Shown: one piece after another, positions 26,019-35,495 of the stretch
How positions within the stretch are numbered: position 1 is the first letter of the stretch
Layout: every line of letters begins with the position of its first letter
Assembly (NCBI GenBank): GCA_965218205.1
Contig: OZ244590.1
Location: 744,001 to 808,000 of the forward strand
Origin: CBDDCA01 sp965218205
GTDB taxonomy: Bacteria > Spirochaetota > Spirochaetia > WTKD01 > G963693115
DNA length: 64,000 nucleotides
Direction of reading: 5' to 3'
Program-made: the position numbers and the translations under genes
Notes under the pieces: generated by a model
What the model was told of the DNA's origin: nothing
The model's input: the letters and a program-made list of their open reading frames with translations, nothing else
The model's database searches: none

Positions 26019-26984
26019 TTATAAAAAGTATTGTACGATATTCATAATTGAAGGAATATATGAAGTACCAAAGAGATTGAGGTGATTGAGGAGATGATAT
26101 AAATTATAGATATGTTTTCTTTCTTGATATGCTTTGTCTAAGGGAAGTATGTCATTATATGTGTTATAAAATTGAGCATCACAAGATCCAAAAAGTTCTG
26201 TCATAGCAATGTCTGCTTCGTAATGTCCATAGTATACAGCAGGGTCTATGAGAAGAGCCTGTTCTTTTTCCACGCATAAATAGTTTCCGCTCCATAAATC
26301 TCCATGAAGAAGAGAAGGCATTGATATATCAGGGATAAGAAGAGGGAGCTTACTGCACAGTTGTTCTATTTTTTTAGCATCATGAGGAGTAATATGTGTA
26401 TTATGTATTGCTAATTGTAATTGAAAGAGCAATCGTTCGTTAGTAAAAAAGTGTAGCCAAGAATGATGGAGCGTATTTTTCTGTACTGTGTCTCCTAGAT
26501 AATTATCATGAAAAAAACCAAATAAGGGCAGCTCTGTATGTTGTGTATTGTTGTCAAGTACAGAAGGATGCATATGCATATGTGCAAGTGTCTGTGCAAA
26601 ATGTTCCCAAAAATGAGGAGTTGCTCTGTGTTGTTCCCAATACTCAAGCAATAAAGTGCTGCTATTGTTGTTATTGCTTACAATGCCATATACATGCACT
26701 GTAGCAATACTATGTGTTGAAGCTATAGTCATAAGTCCACTCGCTTCTGCTTGACATCTATCCATAGCTTGGTTTCCTTGATATTCTTTACTTACTATTT
26801 GTTTCAAAACACTATTGCTTGAAGAGTGTGTTGTTTCATCGTGAAGTAACAGTATTTGTGTGGTAACACAATCTCTTACACTTAATGGAGATTTTCTTTG
26901 TATTGTCATTGATGGAGTAAATAGCTCTGTTACTGCTTCTTTCATAGAAGAAAAGATTGGAACACTAGAATAATATTTTCCCAT
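26019..26984 (-). CDS. Fructosamine kinase family protein
   Basis: A 321-aa kinase of the fructosamine-3-kinase/ketosamine-3-kinase family with a protein-kinase-like fold. The catalytic loop is LLHGDLWSGNYL and the metal-binding segment is LIDPAVYYGHYEADIAMTELFG, both highly characteristic. The N-terminal lobe has the ATP-anchoring Lys in SVLKQIVSKEY and the Glu in CQAEASGL. Family members phosphorylate sugars attached to protein amines, allowing deglycation. It is transcribed divergently from the ABC ATPase gene at 27004 with only 19 bases between, so promoters overlap. Confidence 0.88.
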   Translation of the reverse strand: MGKYYSSVPIFSSMKEAVTELFTPSMTIQRKSPLSVRDCVTTQILLLHDETTHSSSNSVLKQIVSKEYQGNQAMDRCQAEASGLMTIASTHSIATVHVYGIVSNNNNSSTLLLEYWEQHRATPHFWEHFAQTLAHMHMHPSVLDNNTQHTELPLFGFFHDNYLGDTVQKNTLHHSWLHFFTNERLLFQLQLAIHNTHITPHDAKKIEQLCSKLPLLIPDISMPSLLHGDLWSGNYLCVEKEQALLIDPAVYYGHYEADIAMTELFGSCDAQFYNTYNDILPLDKAYQERKHIYNLYHLLNHLNLFGTSYIPSIMNIVQYFL

Positions 26985-27003
26985 ATATGTTATAATACCC
27001 TAT

Positions 27004-27879
27004 ATGGTACTATGTGATAATCTAAAGTATATCTATAAAAAATCTAACAAAGGGCTTACTAAGCTGAGTGTTGCTTTACAAAAGGAACATGTATACGGTT
27101 TGTTAGGAAAAAACGGTTCAGGAAAAACTACACTACTTTATATTATTTCCAGTTTATTGTTTCCTCAGAATGGGGCTTGTACTATTGATGGCATATCAGC
27201 TACCATACGAAACCCTAAAGTATTACAAAATTTTTATGTGTTCCCAGAAGATATATTTGATATATCAATGAGTGCACAGAAATTTGTTGATCATTATTCA
27301 ATGTTTTACCCTAACTTTGATAGAGATTATTTTCAAACATTAGCACAAGATTTAGATATACAAGATAGCTTGTCTTCCTTATTACATAAACTTTCGTTAG
27401 GGCAGAGAAAAAAGGTGTTTATAGCATTTGCATTGGCAACAAAGGTGCAGGTGTTATTGTTTGATGAGCCAACAAACGGTCTTGATATTCCAAGTCGTAC
27501 TGCACTCAAGAGTGTGATATATAAAAATGCTCATAGCAATAATCAGATTGTACTCATATCTACCCATAACATTAGAGATATAGAAAATTTAGTAAGCAGT
27601 TATATTTTTATTGATAAAGGAGAACATTTATTTACAGTTGATACGGAAACGATTTTTACAAATTTTATCTTAAAGAAACATGGAACTCCTACACAAAAAA
27701 ATGCATTGTACACTTGTAAGGTATTTGATGGATACGCGTCTCTTCTTGAAAATAAGAGACATAAACTAGAAGAGTTTGATCTTGAAGTATTTTTTACTAT
27801 GGCATTAAATGAGCAAGGATTACAAAATATGCTTAGTACATTGGGACAGCCTGTTATACATGAGCAAACAAATATATGA
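27004..27879 (+). CDS. ABC transporter ATP-binding protein
   Basis: A 291-aa cytoplasmic ATPase. Walker A is GKNGSGKTT, the signature is LSLGQRKKV, and Walker B is VLLFDEPTNGLD, with the switch His in ISTHN. The sequence resembles exporter ATPases of the YtrB/CcmA type that pair with separate ABC-2 permeases. The C-terminal 80 residues are a variable accessory part. It overlaps the SDR gene by 4 bases (ATGA). The polytopic protein at 28744 is the likely membrane partner. The substrate is unknown. Confidence 0.85.
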   Translation: MVLCDNLKYIYKKSNKGLTKLSVALQKEHVYGLLGKNGSGKTTLLYIISSLLFPQNGACTIDGISATIRNPKVLQNFYVFPEDIFDISMSAQKFVDHYSMFYPNFDRDYFQTLAQDLDIQDSLSSLLHKLSLGQRKKVFIAFALATKVQVLLFDEPTNGLDIPSRTALKSVIYKNAHSNNQIVLISTHNIRDIENLVSSYIFIDKGEHLFTVDTETIFTNFILKKHGTPTQKNALYTCKVFDGYASLLENKRHKLEEFDLEVFFTMALNEQGLQNMLSTLGQPVIHEQTNI

Positions 27880-28706
27880 AATTTTCTTGCGATAATAAAT
27901 GGGTACTTGTTACAGGAGCAAGCTCAGGGATTGGTAGGGCATTATCCTATGCTTTAGCAGAAAAAGGAGCTCAATTACTCCTTATTGGACGTAATACTGC
28001 TGAGCTAGAGCACAGTCTTGCCGAATGCTATAAACGAAGTAAGCGATCTCATAAGGAAGTACAGCATTATATATATACTGTAGACCTTAGTAAAGAAGAA
28101 CACATTCATCCGTTTATGCAATTTCTTGCACAAAAAAATATTCATGCCGATGTGTTACTCTTAAATGCAGGTGCCAGCATGCATGCAAAAGTGATAGAGA
28201 GTACTGTACAGTTATATCGCAGTATGTATGAACATAATTGTATAACATCTGTGTCAATTACTCAGGCTTTGTTGCCAGAACTTATTGAACGTAAAGCGAT
28301 GATTGTATCGATAAATTCGGTGCAATCGGTTATAGGAGTTCCTTTTCATGGAGCATATGCTGCTGCCAAGCATGCAGTCTCAGCCTACTTAGAGACTCTT
28401 GAGCTAGAAGAACCAAATATAGATATTGTAGAATTAAAGTTAGGATGGATTCGTGATACCAATATCAGAAAAAATGCCTTAGCAGGCGATGGATCTATTA
28501 GCCATACTCGAAAAAATAATAAGAGGGACCATGGATCAAGTATAGCCTTAGATGACTGTATAAAAAAAATAATATATGCCATTGAGCATAAGAAGCGATA
28601 TATGTATGTACCTCAGTCTTGGAGGCATATTTTGTTTGCAAAGTATGCCTTTCGTACATTCTTACATAAAAAAATAATACAGAAAGTATATAAAGAGAGT
28701 GCGTAA
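27876..28706 (+). CDS. Short-chain dehydrogenase/reductase
   Basis: A 276-aa classical SDR. The cofactor loop is VTGASSGIGRAL, the NAG motif is LLLNAGASM, a Ser lies in INSVQS, and the catalytic pair is YAAAKHA. A basic residue after the first strand (IGRN) suggests NADP preference. The C-terminus is extended, with a basic segment and a hydrophobic end (RHILFAKYAFRTFLHKK), which may attach it to the membrane. It is coupled to the ABC ATPase gene by a 4-base overlap, but its substrate cannot be told. Confidence 0.87.
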   Translation: MKFSCDNKWVLVTGASSGIGRALSYALAEKGAQLLLIGRNTAELEHSLAECYKRSKRSHKEVQHYIYTVDLSKEEHIHPFMQFLAQKNIHADVLLLNAGASMHAKVIESTVQLYRSMYEHNCITSVSITQALLPELIERKAMIVSINSVQSVIGVPFHGAYAAAKHAVSAYLETLELEEPNIDIVELKLGWIRDTNIRKNALAGDGSISHTRKNNKRDHGSSIALDDCIKKIIYAIEHKKRYMYVPQSWRHILFAKYAFRTFLHKKIIQKVYKESA

Positions 28707-28743
28707 TACTGTTATATAAAACAGTAGTATGAAAGGATGATAT

Positions 28744-29505
28744 ATGAACACACAAAACACATTTTTTTATAGGCTCGGTATTAGCCAATTTATTCGATAT
28801 AGTAAGCTCGTAACCCATACTCATGGAATACCATTTTTACAAAGCATACTTATGTTTATGCTTATTGCTGTAGGATTTAGCTTACTTCATATAGTTCTGT
28901 ATAATGCAATTTTGTATAATCTTTCTCTCCTTATAGAAGATATGTTTACGAACCTTGCTTTGCTAACTCTTATGATAATTATCATAAGACATACAAGCAG
29001 AGTATTTTTTCATCTTCATAGCAAAAGAAATATTGCTTTGTTTCATCCGCTTCCTATAACACAAAAAGTGAAATTTATTGTATTATTTGGTTTTGTGTAT
29101 GTATTTCAAACGTTAGTATCCTTCTTGAGTTTTGTCTTTATAGCGTTTGTTATAAACTATATGTACATTCTGGCTTCAATACCCAGTTTTCCGTTAAAGC
29201 TAAATGAGTTGTTGGATGTAATAGATATACGAACAGTACTTGATTATACTACTGTGCTAACATGTTTTTTCTTTGGTGCTATATATTTTAAGTCCCGACA
29301 TATGAGTAAGACAATATTAGCAATGGTGGTAGGCTCTCTTTTACTCTCGTTTCTGATTGCTATGGATCTTCCTGTACTAAGAACGATGTTTTTTTATAAT
29401 GATGAATGGACAGCAGACATTGTTATAAGTATTCTTATCAATGGACTAGGAATACCCTTCACCTATATCTTGATGAAAAAGCATACTATAGCAAAAGTAA
29501 AGTAG
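28744..29505 (+). CDS. Polytopic membrane protein, probable ABC-2-type permease
   Basis: A 253-aa protein with about six hydrophobic helices, starting after an N-terminal amphipathic part. The cytoplasmic loop HSKRNIALFHPLPITQKVKF resembles the pattern common in ABC-2 permeases, where a PLP/LPIT segment follows the second helix. It lies 37 bases after the SDR gene, with AAAGGAT before the ATG. With the ATPase at 27004 it could form an exporter. There is no family-specific motif beyond this. Confidence 0.6.
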   Translation: MNTQNTFFYRLGISQFIRYSKLVTHTHGIPFLQSILMFMLIAVGFSLLHIVLYNAILYNLSLLIEDMFTNLALLTLMIIIIRHTSRVFFHLHSKRNIALFHPLPITQKVKFIVLFGFVYVFQTLVSFLSFVFIAFVINYMYILASIPSFPLKLNELLDVIDIRTVLDYTTVLTCFFFGAIYFKSRHMSKTILAMVVGSLLLSFLIAMDLPVLRTMFFYNDEWTADIVISILINGLGIPFTYILMKKHTIAKVK

Positions 29506-29524
29506 TCATATCATCAATTAAACA

Positions 29525-29821
29525 CTAGGAGAAAGAGAACACAAAGAAAAGAGAGAGTAATAGTATAAAAATACTTACTAACAGTACATGTTTTCTTTTT
29601 TTGAATACAAGGAAGTCAATGAGTAAGCCCAATGAAGTGAAAAAAGGAGAGCCTATGACAATACATGAAAGGAAGAATTCTATACTGTTTTTTATAGTAC
29701 TATTTTCTGTTGTTAAAAAAATATTCATGCTGACTATAAGTAAGGACAGTCCTATAATAAGTAATTGTAGGCTATAAAGTATTGTGTAAGTATATCGATA
29801 TTGTATTTTTGTTTTTTTCAT
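29525..29821 (-). CDS. Small three-helix membrane protein
   Basis: 98 aa from the ATG at 29821. The longer open frame upstream overlaps the TauE gene and has no plausible protein character. A basic N-terminus is followed by three hydrophobic helices (LLIIGLSLLIVSMNIFL, a Cys/Pro-containing middle one, and VLLVSIFILLLSLFFVFSF). The conserved small-molecule or protein role is unknown. It is convergent with the permease gene at 28744 and follows the TauE gene by 26 bases, probably in the same operon. Confidence 0.5.
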   Translation of the reverse strand: MKKTKIQYRYTYTILYSLQLLIIGLSLLIVSMNIFLTTENSTIKNSIEFFLSCIVIGSPFFTSLGLLIDFLVFKKRKHVLLVSIFILLLSLFFVFSFS

Positions 29822-29847
29822 TATTGTATGGGGAACATTATTATAGA

Positions 29848-30660
29848 TTATTCTGTTAATGCAGAGTATACCATAGTAGCTGATATAATAAAGTTCACTA
29901 ATATAAATAACCAAGATAATTGTTTATTTTTTATTCTTGAAAGAGTATATTTTCCAATGTATGTTCCTATATATCCTCCTGTAATGAGTAACATAGCAGT
30001 TACTATATCTATTTGTATTGATTGAGTATACACTAATAATGCAGGTACTGTTGAAAAACTAATAATAAATGAGCTTGTAGCAATAGCTATTTTAATGGGA
30101 ACTTTACAGATAAATACCATAATGGGAACAAGTACGCTTCCTCCTCCTAATCCAAGCATCCCTCCTAAAAATCCTGCAGTACTTGCAATACCCACTGCTG
30201 TCTTTATCCGAATTGGCACGTATTGTATGCTATTGTTGTGAGAATTTTTTTGATTTGCCTCTTGTTTTTCAGTATACTCATGAAAGAAGAAGCTGTTTTT
30301 ATTGGTACTCAATGTAGGCTGAGTGATACGTAACATATATAAGCTTAAAATAAATACCGAACAAGCAAAGAGTATTTTGATAACAATGGTATAGGTAATG
30401 AGGCTTACATTTGCTCCTATAAAAGAGCCAACAATAGCAGTGATAGCAAGTACTAAGCCTAGACTTATATTAGTTTTGTTTTCTCTTAAGAATAAAATGT
30501 TAGAAAAAAGACTGCGACATAAAATACAGATAAGCGATAATGTGATAGCGGTATGAATGTTAAAATCAAATACAATGCTGAGAAAAGGAACCATAATAAC
30601 CCCGCCTCCTAATCCAAAGAGTGTTCCTATAAACCCTGCTAAAATGCCAACTAGTATCAT
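29848..30660 (-). CDS. TauE/SafE-family membrane permease
   Basis: A 270-aa protein with two repeats of four helices. Each repeat begins with the family glycine motif: GTLFGLGGGVIMVPFL near the N-terminus and GGMLGLGGGSVLVPIM in the second half. Members move sulfite, sulfoacetate, taurine and similar organic anions across the inner membrane. A loop of about 40 charged residues (EYTEKQEANQKN) separates the halves. It sits between the RlpA gene upstream and the small membrane protein downstream. The substrate is not predictable here. Confidence 0.88.
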   Translation of the reverse strand: MILVGILAGFIGTLFGLGGGVIMVPFLSIVFDFNIHTAITLSLICILCRSLFSNILFLRENKTNISLGLVLAITAIVGSFIGANVSLITYTIVIKILFACSVFILSLYMLRITQPTLSTNKNSFFFHEYTEKQEANQKNSHNNSIQYVPIRIKTAVGIASTAGFLGGMLGLGGGSVLVPIMVFICKVPIKIAIATSSFIISFSTVPALLVYTQSIQIDIVTAMLLITGGYIGTYIGKYTLSRIKNKQLSWLFILVNFIISATMVYSALTE

Positions 30661-30688
30661 ATATGTTTGAAGTATTATTGGTATGGTA

Positions 30689-31471
30689 TTAGTAAATATC
30701 CGCTCGCACTATTGTTTTTGTAAACCCGAGATCTTTGAGTACGCTTGATATAGTAAGATACCCTTCTTTTTTAAGTTTGTCAACTATGACTCGATAATAC
30801 CCATTATTGTATTCAATGATGGCATATATTTCATGTTCGTATAATCTATTTATCAGCCGTTGTGCATTTGTTCGTTTACTATAACTTGCCACTTGTATAC
30901 TGACTGTGTCATTTTCATTCTTAAAGTATTGTTCTGCATTGCTAAAACCACTTGGTTTTTTCTTTTCTATTTCTCCTAAACTTATAATTTCTATGTTCAC
31001 TAGGGCAAGCCCCGATGCAATCATGCCTAATTCTTCTGCTGCCCGTTTAGATACATCAATAACCCTGTTTTCAATATAAGGTCCTCTATCATTTATACGG
31101 ACAATGACTGAGGTATTGTTTGCTTTATTTGTTACTTTTACAATACTATCAAAAGGCAATGACTTATGAGCAGCAGTCATTTCATTCATATTAAAACGCT
31201 CACCATTTGCAGTCAATCGGTTATGAAATTTTTCGGCATAATAAGATGCGTAGCCCTCTAATTCATATGTTTTATTCTTTTGATCGTCATACATTTGTGT
31301 TTTTGCATGTTGTATGGTATCTGTTGGAACATTCACTCCATCATGGACATAGAGTAAATCAAAATTGTTTGGCACATATTCAGGTGGCTCATCATAGTTT
31401 TGGGCATGTATATGATACATAGTTCCAAATACACTGAGAATAATAAATAGAAAATACTGCATAATCTTCAT
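30689..31471 (-). CDS. rlpA: RlpA-like septal-ring protein with SPOR domain
   Basis: A 260-aa exported protein. The signal peptide is YFLFIILSVFGTMYHIHAQ. A double-psi beta-barrel domain of about 90 residues follows: GYASYYAEKFHNRLTANGERFNM, then SLPFDSIVKVTN and VRINDRGPYIENRVIDVSKRAAEELGM, the RlpA signature with its Asp and His positions. A SPOR domain (VSIQVASYSKRTNAQRLINRL) ends the protein and binds denuded glycan at the septum. RlpA proteins are septal-ring components; some are lytic transglycosylases. No lipobox Cys is present, so it is secreted or signal-anchored. Confidence 0.92.
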   Translation of the reverse strand: MKIMQYFLFIILSVFGTMYHIHAQNYDEPPEYVPNNFDLLYVHDGVNVPTDTIQHAKTQMYDDQKNKTYELEGYASYYAEKFHNRLTANGERFNMNEMTAAHKSLPFDSIVKVTNKANNTSVIVRINDRGPYIENRVIDVSKRAAEELGMIASGLALVNIEIISLGEIEKKKPSGFSNAEQYFKNENDTVSIQVASYSKRTNAQRLINRLYEHEIYAIIEYNNGYYRVIVDKLKKEGYLTISSVLKDLGFTKTIVRADIY

Positions 31472-31544
31472 ACTCGTAACTATCGTCAGTTTTATGGCAT
31501 TTCTTAATATATAAATACTTACTCATATCTGCTATACTATATAT

Positions 31545-33590
31545 ATGAGTAAAGCAGTGCATTGGGCTGACATATATGCAGAAAAAGTAATTCGTGATAA
31601 AGGTGAAAAAGAGTGTTATGTATGTGCTTCTGGTATTACTCCATCAGGCACAGTACATATTGGTAATTTTAGAGAAATTATATCAGTTGAGTTAGTAATA
31701 CGAGCACTTAAAGATATGGGCAAAAATACTCGATATGTTTTTTCTTGGGATGATTTTGATGTGTTTCGGAAAGTACCCAAGAATATTTCTAATGCAAGTG
31801 ATTATGAAGCATATCTGAGAGTTCCTATTGTTGATATTCCAGATCCATGGAATCGTGCAAACAATTATGCAAAAGGAAATGAGCTTGCTATTGAGAGCTT
31901 GTTAGGTCGCGTAGGAATTTTTCCTGAATACATATATCAGGCAAAAGAGTATCGAAATGGAACATATACCGAAGGGATACGTCTTGCTCTGCAATATAGA
32001 AATGATATTCTTGAAATTCTCAATGCTCATCGTGATACCCCTTTAGGAGATGATTGGTATCCGATTAGTATTTTTAGTGCTTTTACCAATAGAGATAACA
32101 CAAAGATTCTTCATTGGGATGGAGAGTGGAATATACGCTATGTATGTCTTGATACTAACAAAGAAGATACTATTGATATTAGAGATAGTTCTTTAGTAAA
32201 ATTGTTATGGCGCATTGATTGGCCTATGAGATGGAAACAAGAGCAAGTAGATTTTGAGCCTGCAGGAAAAGATCATCACTCAAAGGGAGGCAGTTTTGAT
32301 ACTGCAAGAGAAATTGTAGATGTAGTGTATCATTATGAAGCTCCTGTAACCTTTCAATACGATTTTGTTCGTATAAAGGGAGGAACAGGCAAAATTTCAT
32401 CTTCCAGTGGAGATGTGATTGGCCTTGAAGATGTTTTGAAAGTATATACCCCTCAGCTTGTTCGATTTTTGTTTGCAGGAACAAGACCTAATTCGGAGTT
32501 TGCTATTTCTTTTGATGTTGATGTTATTAAGATATACGAAGATTATGATAGATTGGAGAGAGAATACTATGCAAGCACTGTAGATGATGCAAATGCTAAT
32601 CCTAAATTAGCAAAACGAAGACGTATGTATGAACTATCACAGATACATCATGTAAGTAAAGTACAGCCTTTTCAAATTCCGTTTCGTCATCTTTGTAATT
32701 TACTGCAAATTTATCACGGAGATAAAGAAGCAGTAATTTCTCGGTTGCAAGAAAATGGGGAATTAAGCGATGTCCAAATACAAGAACACGGTGAATATCT
32801 TACTTTGAGAATGACTTGTGCATGGAACTGGATACGGCATTATGCTCCTGAAGATTTTAAGTTTCGTTTGAAGGACCCTTTGATTAAAATTTTCATTGAA
32901 AAATTGCAATCATTCATTAAAGATTTAAGTGAGCAGTCAAAATCAGAGGATGTCTTTGAAAAATTAAAAGTATCAATAAAAGAGTTGCGACAAGAATCAA
33001 AAAAATATCCTGCAATAAAAATAAGCGAATTTTTAGAAAAAATAAGTGACTTTTTAGAAAAAATAAGTGACGATGATGAAAAGATGATTAAACTTTTCAT
33101 TGAAAAATTACAGTCATTTATTAAAGACTTACATGAGCAGTCAAAATCAGAGGATGTCTTTGAAAAATTAAAAGTATCAATAAAAGAGTTGCGACAAGAA
33201 TCAAAAAAATACCCAACAGCAGAGATAAGCAAATTTTTAGAAAAGTTTAGCGATAAAGATATAGAGGATTTCTTAAAAGAATATGGAAAGAATTTAGATA
33301 TAAGAGTATGGTATGAAGACATAATAAAGATTTCATTAGATAAAGATTTAGGGAATAAAATTATTGCTGCAAGGATATATCTTAGAAAGAACTTGGCAGA
33401 ACGATGGGATAGCTTAGATGATAAAGGGATAAATGAGCTCATATATGAAGCAATACACAAACACCAATTAGATAATATAGGATTTTTTAAGGATATATAT
33501 AAGCGTTTAATCGGAAAAGAAAAAGGTCCACGTTTAGGTAATTTTATACGTATAATTGGAAAAGAACGTATTTTGGAGTATCTTGCATGA
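31545..33590 (+). CDS. lysS: Lysyl-tRNA synthetase, class I, with internal duplication
   Basis: A 681-aa class I enzyme that charges tRNA-Lys. It has a Rossmann core with HIGN at residues 38-41 and the KMSKS-equivalent GKISSSSG near 284. The C-terminal end (KEKGPRLGNFIRIIGKERILEYL) is typical. Class I LysRS is characteristic of archaea and spirochaetes. The usual length is about 520-550 aa. The excess comes from two near-identical copies of about 52 residues (IEKLQSFIKDL...KKYP) inserted after APEDFKFRLKDP in the helical anticodon-binding region. The ATG overlaps no other gene; rpiA is coupled downstream by ATGA. Confidence 0.93.
   Translation: MSKAVHWADIYAEKVIRDKGEKECYVCASGITPSGTVHIGNFREIISVELVIRALKDMGKNTRYVFSWDDFDVFRKVPKNISNASDYEAYLRVPIVDIPDPWNRANNYAKGNELAIESLLGRVGIFPEYIYQAKEYRNGTYTEGIRLALQYRNDILEILNAHRDTPLGDDWYPISIFSAFTNRDNTKILHWDGEWNIRYVCLDTNKEDTIDIRDSSLVKLLWRIDWPMRWKQEQVDFEPAGKDHHSKGGSFDTAREIVDVVYHYEAPVTFQYDFVRIKGGTGKISSSSGDVIGLEDVLKVYTPQLVRFLFAGTRPNSEFAISFDVDVIKIYEDYDRLEREYYASTVDDANANPKLAKRRRMYELSQIHHVSKVQPFQIPFRHLCNLLQIYHGDKEAVISRLQENGELSDVQIQEHGEYLTLRMTCAWNWIRHYAPEDFKFRLKDPLIKIFIEKLQSFIKDLSEQSKSEDVFEKLKVSIKELRQESKKYPAIKISEFLEKISDFLEKISDDDEKMIKLFIEKLQSFIKDLHEQSKSEDVFEKLKVSIKELRQESKKYPTAEISKFLEKFSDKDIEDFLKEYGKNLDIRVWYEDIIKISLDKDLGNKIIAARIYLRKNLAERWDSLDDKGINELIYEAIHKHQLDNIGFFKDIYKRLIGKEKGPRLGNFIRIIGKERILEYLA
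32891..33249 (+). repeat. Internal direct duplication inside the LysRS gene (offset 204 bases)
   Basis: About 155 bases from 32891 are repeated from 33095 with more than 90 percent identity, and a smaller 24-base tandem (FLEKISD twice) lies between. The reading frame is kept, so the protein gains two charged helical modules. The similarity suggests recent origin. Confidence 0.9.
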
Positions 33591-34315
33591 TGAATGACAG
33601 TGCTATATCGTATCAAGATGTCTCATTAAAACAAAAAGTAGGGGAATATGTTGTTGATGCATATATAAAAAGCTCTATGGCAATAGGCTTAGGGTCTGGG
33701 ACTACTGCCATTTATGCAGTACGTAAGATTGCTACCATGTACAAGGAAAAAAAATTACACAACATATTTTGTTGCAGTACAGGTCCTGGTACACAGCTTG
33801 AAGCACAGGCGTTGGGGTTACCTTGTATGAATATGGATCATCCATTGTTGACAGAACTTGATATTGTTATAGATGGGGCAGATGAGTTTGATACAAATGC
33901 GTATGTATTAAAAGGAGGAGGAGGATGTCATTTATATGAAAAACTTGCTTTATACAGTGCAAAACAAGGAGTTATGATAGTACAGGCAAATAAAAAAGTG
34001 GATGCTTTAGCTATATGTTTTCCTCTTGCTGTTGAATGCATTCCTCTTGCTCAAAGCAGAGTATATACTGCATTACAGAAAATGCTTCCTATAGCATCTA
34101 TTGTGTTACGAAAAGATGCAAAAAATATTGGTCCTTGGATTACTCCTGAAGGAAATTATATTTTTGATGTATTGCTATCAAAAGCGGTAGATGTCTCTTT
34201 TTTTGAGGATGCTATAAATGCTATACCTGGAGTTATTGAAAACGGGTTTTTTAGTAAAAAGAAAGTAATAATAGTAAGCATTGATAATGAAGGAACAATA
34301 CAAACGCTTCATTAA
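33587..34315 (+). CDS. rpiA: Ribose-5-phosphate isomerase A
   Basis: A 242-aa enzyme that interconverts ribose 5-phosphate and ribulose 5-phosphate in the pentose phosphate pathway. Motifs: AIGLGSGTTAIYAV (phosphate binding), ELDIVIDGADEFD (catalytic Asp region) and LKGGGGCHLYEKL with the catalytic Glu. The length is normal. The start ATG overlaps the LysRS stop by 4 bases (ATGATGAA), so the two are coupled. It fits with nucleoside import, since phosphorolysis of nucleosides would feed ribose phosphates here; that link is inference. Confidence 0.93.
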   Translation: MMNDSAISYQDVSLKQKVGEYVVDAYIKSSMAIGLGSGTTAIYAVRKIATMYKEKKLHNIFCCSTGPGTQLEAQALGLPCMNMDHPLLTELDIVIDGADEFDTNAYVLKGGGGCHLYEKLALYSAKQGVMIVQANKKVDALAICFPLAVECIPLAQSRVYTALQKMLPIASIVLRKDAKNIGPWITPEGNYIFDVLLSKAVDVSFFEDAINAIPGVIENGFFSKKKVIIVSIDNEGTIQTLH

Positions 34316-34379
34316 GACTATGCCTCAATAGAGGCAAAAACCAGTAAGTAATATACAGTACAGGAGTATATAGTTTCTT

Positions 34380-35327
34380 TTATGTTACTGTAGCGTTACG
34401 CCAATTTTTCTGTACTTTCACCTTTAGTTGAAGATTGACAGAAAAATCAAAAATATCATTGATAGCTTTTGATGCTCGTTTGCGTATATTTGCTATCATG
34501 CTTCCTTTTTTTCCGACAACAATAGCAAGCTGACTTTTTGTATCAACAATAATTTCTACTAATACTGCCATTGCTGTTGTCTTTCCTGTTTTGTTTGTAG
34601 TAAGTACAGTACTCTTTGCCAGTTTTGTATTTATTGCATGAGGAAGTTCCTGTGATAAAAAATGAATAGCTGCAGACCTTACTTGTTCACAAATGCGAAA
34701 TTCACCTTCTTGATCAGTATAATAATCAATAGGATAATGAAAAGTATCGTTTGGAAGATACTTTGCCAATGTAGTAAGCAATGTTTCTAAGCCATATTTT
34801 TGCAATGAAGAAATTGCTACAAACTCTGTTTGAGAAGCTCGCTGGGATAATTGTTTTGTAGCAGGATGTTCTTGTATAATAGTATTGAGCTCTGATTGTG
34901 ATAGTGAATCATGTTCTTTTTGTATTAGATCTATTTTTGTAAATGCAACAACTAGCGGTTGAGGAGCTTTGTTTAGTATCTGTATAAGAGCCATTTCTTC
35001 ATCCCCTATTTTTCGGCTTATGTCTATAAGGGAGAGAATGACATCACAGTGCTTAATAGCAGTAGTAACTTGAGCACTAAGGTGCTTATTGTATTTTTTT
35101 TCAGAAATATGATAACCAGGACTATCAAGAAAAATATATTGAACTTTTTCTGTATTGACTATGATACGTATAATAGTACGGGTAGTTTGAGGGTATTGAG
35201 AGACTATTGAGGCCTCATGCTTACACAATGTATTTAAGAGAGTTGATTTACCTGCCGATGGGCGACCTATTACTGCTATAAACCCACATTGTGTTAATGA
35301 AGGATGTTTTGTATGTTGTATATTCAT
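34380..35327 (-). CDS. era: GTPase Era, ribosome assembly
   Basis: A 315-aa Ras-like GTPase required for 16S rRNA maturation. G1 loop GRPSAGKST, the conserved Thr region QTTRTII, G3 DSPGYH (Ser replaces the usual Thr or Ala), and G4 FTKIDL. The C-terminal KH domain carries the GxxG segment VVGKKGSMIANIRKRA. It is convergent with rpiA. Era usually neighbours rnc or ybeY, but neither is present here. Confidence 0.93.
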   Translation of the reverse strand: MNIQHTKHPSLTQCGFIAVIGRPSAGKSTLLNTLCKHEASIVSQYPQTTRTIIRIIVNTEKVQYIFLDSPGYHISEKKYNKHLSAQVTTAIKHCDVILSLIDISRKIGDEEMALIQILNKAPQPLVVAFTKIDLIQKEHDSLSQSELNTIIQEHPATKQLSQRASQTEFVAISSLQKYGLETLLTTLAKYLPNDTFHYPIDYYTDQEGEFRICEQVRSAAIHFLSQELPHAINTKLAKSTVLTTNKTGKTTAMAVLVEIIVDTKSQLAIVVGKKGSMIANIRKRASKAINDIFDFSVNLQLKVKVQKNWRNATVT

Positions 35328-35495
35328 ATGTTTTTATTGGGGACTATAAACAGCGTCAAAAAATTTTATTCTGTTGAAGTTTTTGAGATCTCATTGAATT
35401 CTCAAATTTGCAATAAGAATTTAATGCTTTATTTTTTTCTATTACAAGAACGAAAAGGTAGTTGTGCATTTGATAATTCTGTCTTTCTCCTTTTG

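Noticed and set aside
34321..34336. Hairpin TGCCTC-AATA-GAGGCA between rpiA and era as terminator
   Set aside because: The stem is only 6 bp and is followed by As, not Ts, on the strand of rpiA. On the era side the T-run precedes the stem.
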